In this document: in pieces, positions 62,566 through 64,000 of the stretch
Layout of the letters: every line of letters starts with the position of its first letter
Numbering within the stretch: the first letter of the stretch is position 1
NCBI GenBank assembly: GCA_016946835.1
Contig: JACVTC010000041.1
Coordinates: 917,501-981,500 of the forward strand
Direction of reading: 5' to 3'
Length of the DNA: 64,000 nt
From: Neocallimastix lanati (nom. inval.)
Taxonomy: Eukaryota > Neocallimastigomycota > Neocallimastigomycetes > Neocallimastigales > Neocallimastigaceae
Notes under the pieces: model-generated
The model's input: only the letters and a program-made list of their open reading frames with translations
Told to the model about the DNA's origin: nothing
Databases searched by the model: none
Program-made: the position numbers and the translations under genes

Positions 62566-63216
62566 TATTTAAAAATTGAACATATTAAAAAGATAAAATA
62601 TTAATTAACTAAATAAATAAGTGAAAAAAAAATTTTTTTTAAAAAAAAAAAATAAATAAGAAACACTGATAAACAAAATAAAATTATCAAGTAAAAAAAA
62701 AAAAAAAAATCAACATAAATATATTTTAATATACGATAATCACAAATCATATTATATTAATTAAAAATTATTAATCATTCTAATTATTTTAATAGTAATT
62801 TTAAAAATATAATTTTTTTTATTAATATTTTATTTTCACAAGAAACATTAGACTATATAATAATATATTAATAAATATAACAAGATTCTTTTTATTATTA
62901 TTATTATTATTATTAGTTTATATTATTTTATTTATTAAAAATAATGATAATAATAAAATAAATAAAAAAGAAAAGGAAAATACTAATTATAATAATAATA
63001 ATAAATTAAATTAAAAAAGAAAAAAAAAAGTTTTTGTTACGCATTTTATCTCCTTTATAACTATTTTAATTATTATTCTAACAAAAAATAATACTAATAA
63101 TAATAATGAACATATTATACTATAATCTTTATATGACATACCAACTGTTATTAATAATAACAAAAAAAAAAAAAAAAAAAAAAAAAGTTAATAGTAAAAT
63201 AAATAATAAATAAAAA

Positions 63217-63253
<37 letters not shown>

Positions 63254-64000
63254 TACCTTTTTATTAAAACTGTTAATGAAGTTTTTCTACTTTATTAAAT
63301 TAAATATTATTAATTATGTAGTATTTATTTTATTCTAAATTTATTTAAATTTATTAAAACCAAATTAAGAGTTTATTTAACAAATTATAACAAAAATACT
63401 AAAAGTTTAAAACATATCATTATTAGTACATTTTCTTTACTTTAATAAAATATTAAATAGTATAAATATAGCAGTAAAAAAAATTATTTTATATTAAAAT
63501 AGTAAAATAATAATAGAATTTAAAATATTACTTATTAAAATTTTTATATTAATGATTTTATTTATTTTTATTTTATTTTGTTTTATTTTATTTTTTGGTA
63601 TTAATATATAAATATATATTCTTTATTCTTCGTTAATTCTAATTAATAAATAAATAATTTCAATAGTACCTATTAAAATTAACGAATTATTAAATTCTTA
63701 AAAAAAAAAATTTCAAATTTCAAATTAAAAGACAAATATTAATATATTTAATACATAAAGCTAGCATTAACAGTGTAAATATATTTGTTATTATTTTTTT
63801 ACTTATTATATCATATTTTTATTTTATTTAGTTATATTAATATTTAAAAAAATTGTACATTATTTGAAAAATTGTAATATTAGCATAAAAGTATGACTAC
63901 GTACTGAATTGCTAAATACCTCTAATAAAGATAGGTTGCCCCAATTATTAAAGATTAATGAACCTCAATAATATTTACTGGTCCATTTTTTTTAAGGAAA
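62566..64000. other. AT-rich spacer to the right edge
   Basis: Downstream of the TBC gene. TTA, AAT and TA repeats and an A run near 63163-63186. The last 110 bases (about 63890-64000) are less AT-rich (GACTACGTACTGAATTGC, GATAGGTTGCCCCAATT) and may begin a repeat or gene cut by the edge; nothing could be assigned. Confidence 0.5.

Overview
The window is an extremely AT-rich eukaryotic nuclear sequence. Genes are split by many short, AT-rich introns with ordinary GT/AG junctions, and spacers are packed with homopolymers and TA, AAT and TTTTTA microsatellites. The standard code fits every gene rebuilt here. The gene set (an Rtt109-type H3K56 acetyltransferase, a seven-transmembrane protein fused to an RGS domain, Gyp1/TBC1D22, Sec17/alpha-SNAP, LSm2, proteasome alpha5, a flightless-I-like gelsolin protein) together with the base composition points to an early-diverging fungus. 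An anaerobic gut fungus (Neocallimastigomycota) is the best guess. That placement is inference; Rtt109 is the strongest argument for a fungus.

Layout. 1-5037 (-): 5' part of a flightless-I-like gelsolin-repeat gene, cut by the left edge. 6323-7234 (-): small unrecognised Cys-containing protein. 9836-11692 (+): 7TM-RGS protein. 14600-17403 (-): 11-exon gene I do not recognise. 18954-20181: nest of three mobile elements. 21115-21894 (-): LSM2. 22805-25210 (+): MINPP-like histidine phosphatase. 25782-26213 (-): membrane RING protein. 26894-27722 (+): C9orf85/DUF2039-like protein. 29203-30287 (-): alpha-SNAP. 32087-33635 (+): tetraspanin. 34615-40633 (-): ASH1-type SET-domain methyltransferase with a huge repetitive N-terminal exon. 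42195-42649: LINE tail copy and a MITE. 43845-46168 (-): membrane-anchored protein with a degenerate P-loop. 47844-51400: candidate small insertion and a decayed LINE. 52335-55106 (-): proteasome alpha5. 55512-56960 (+): RTT109. 59530-62565 (+): Gyp1/TBC1D22-like Rab GAP. The remainder is gene-poor AT spacer.

The genes do not form a cluster with one shared function; they are ordinary housekeeping and signalling genes with independent promoters. Two chromatin enzymes (ASH1-type SET and Rtt109) and two membrane-traffic genes (alpha-SNAP and the TBC GAP) occur but are not adjacent. No complete new system was found. The most notable items are: the three-level transposon nest with readable target-site duplications; at least two short inverted-repeat elements of one family with 9-bp duplications; a flightless-I-like gene without leucine-rich repeats; an Rtt109 tail with five QGL-I/V-KRK repeats; a roughly 621-bp internal duplication in the SET gene; a degenerate ATPase-like protein; and an apparent one-base deletion in LSM2 next to a start exon that codes only ATG.

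All exon boundaries were derived by hand from reading-frame continuity and GT/AG sites, so single junctions may be off. No alignment or database search was run; family names rest on remembered family motifs.
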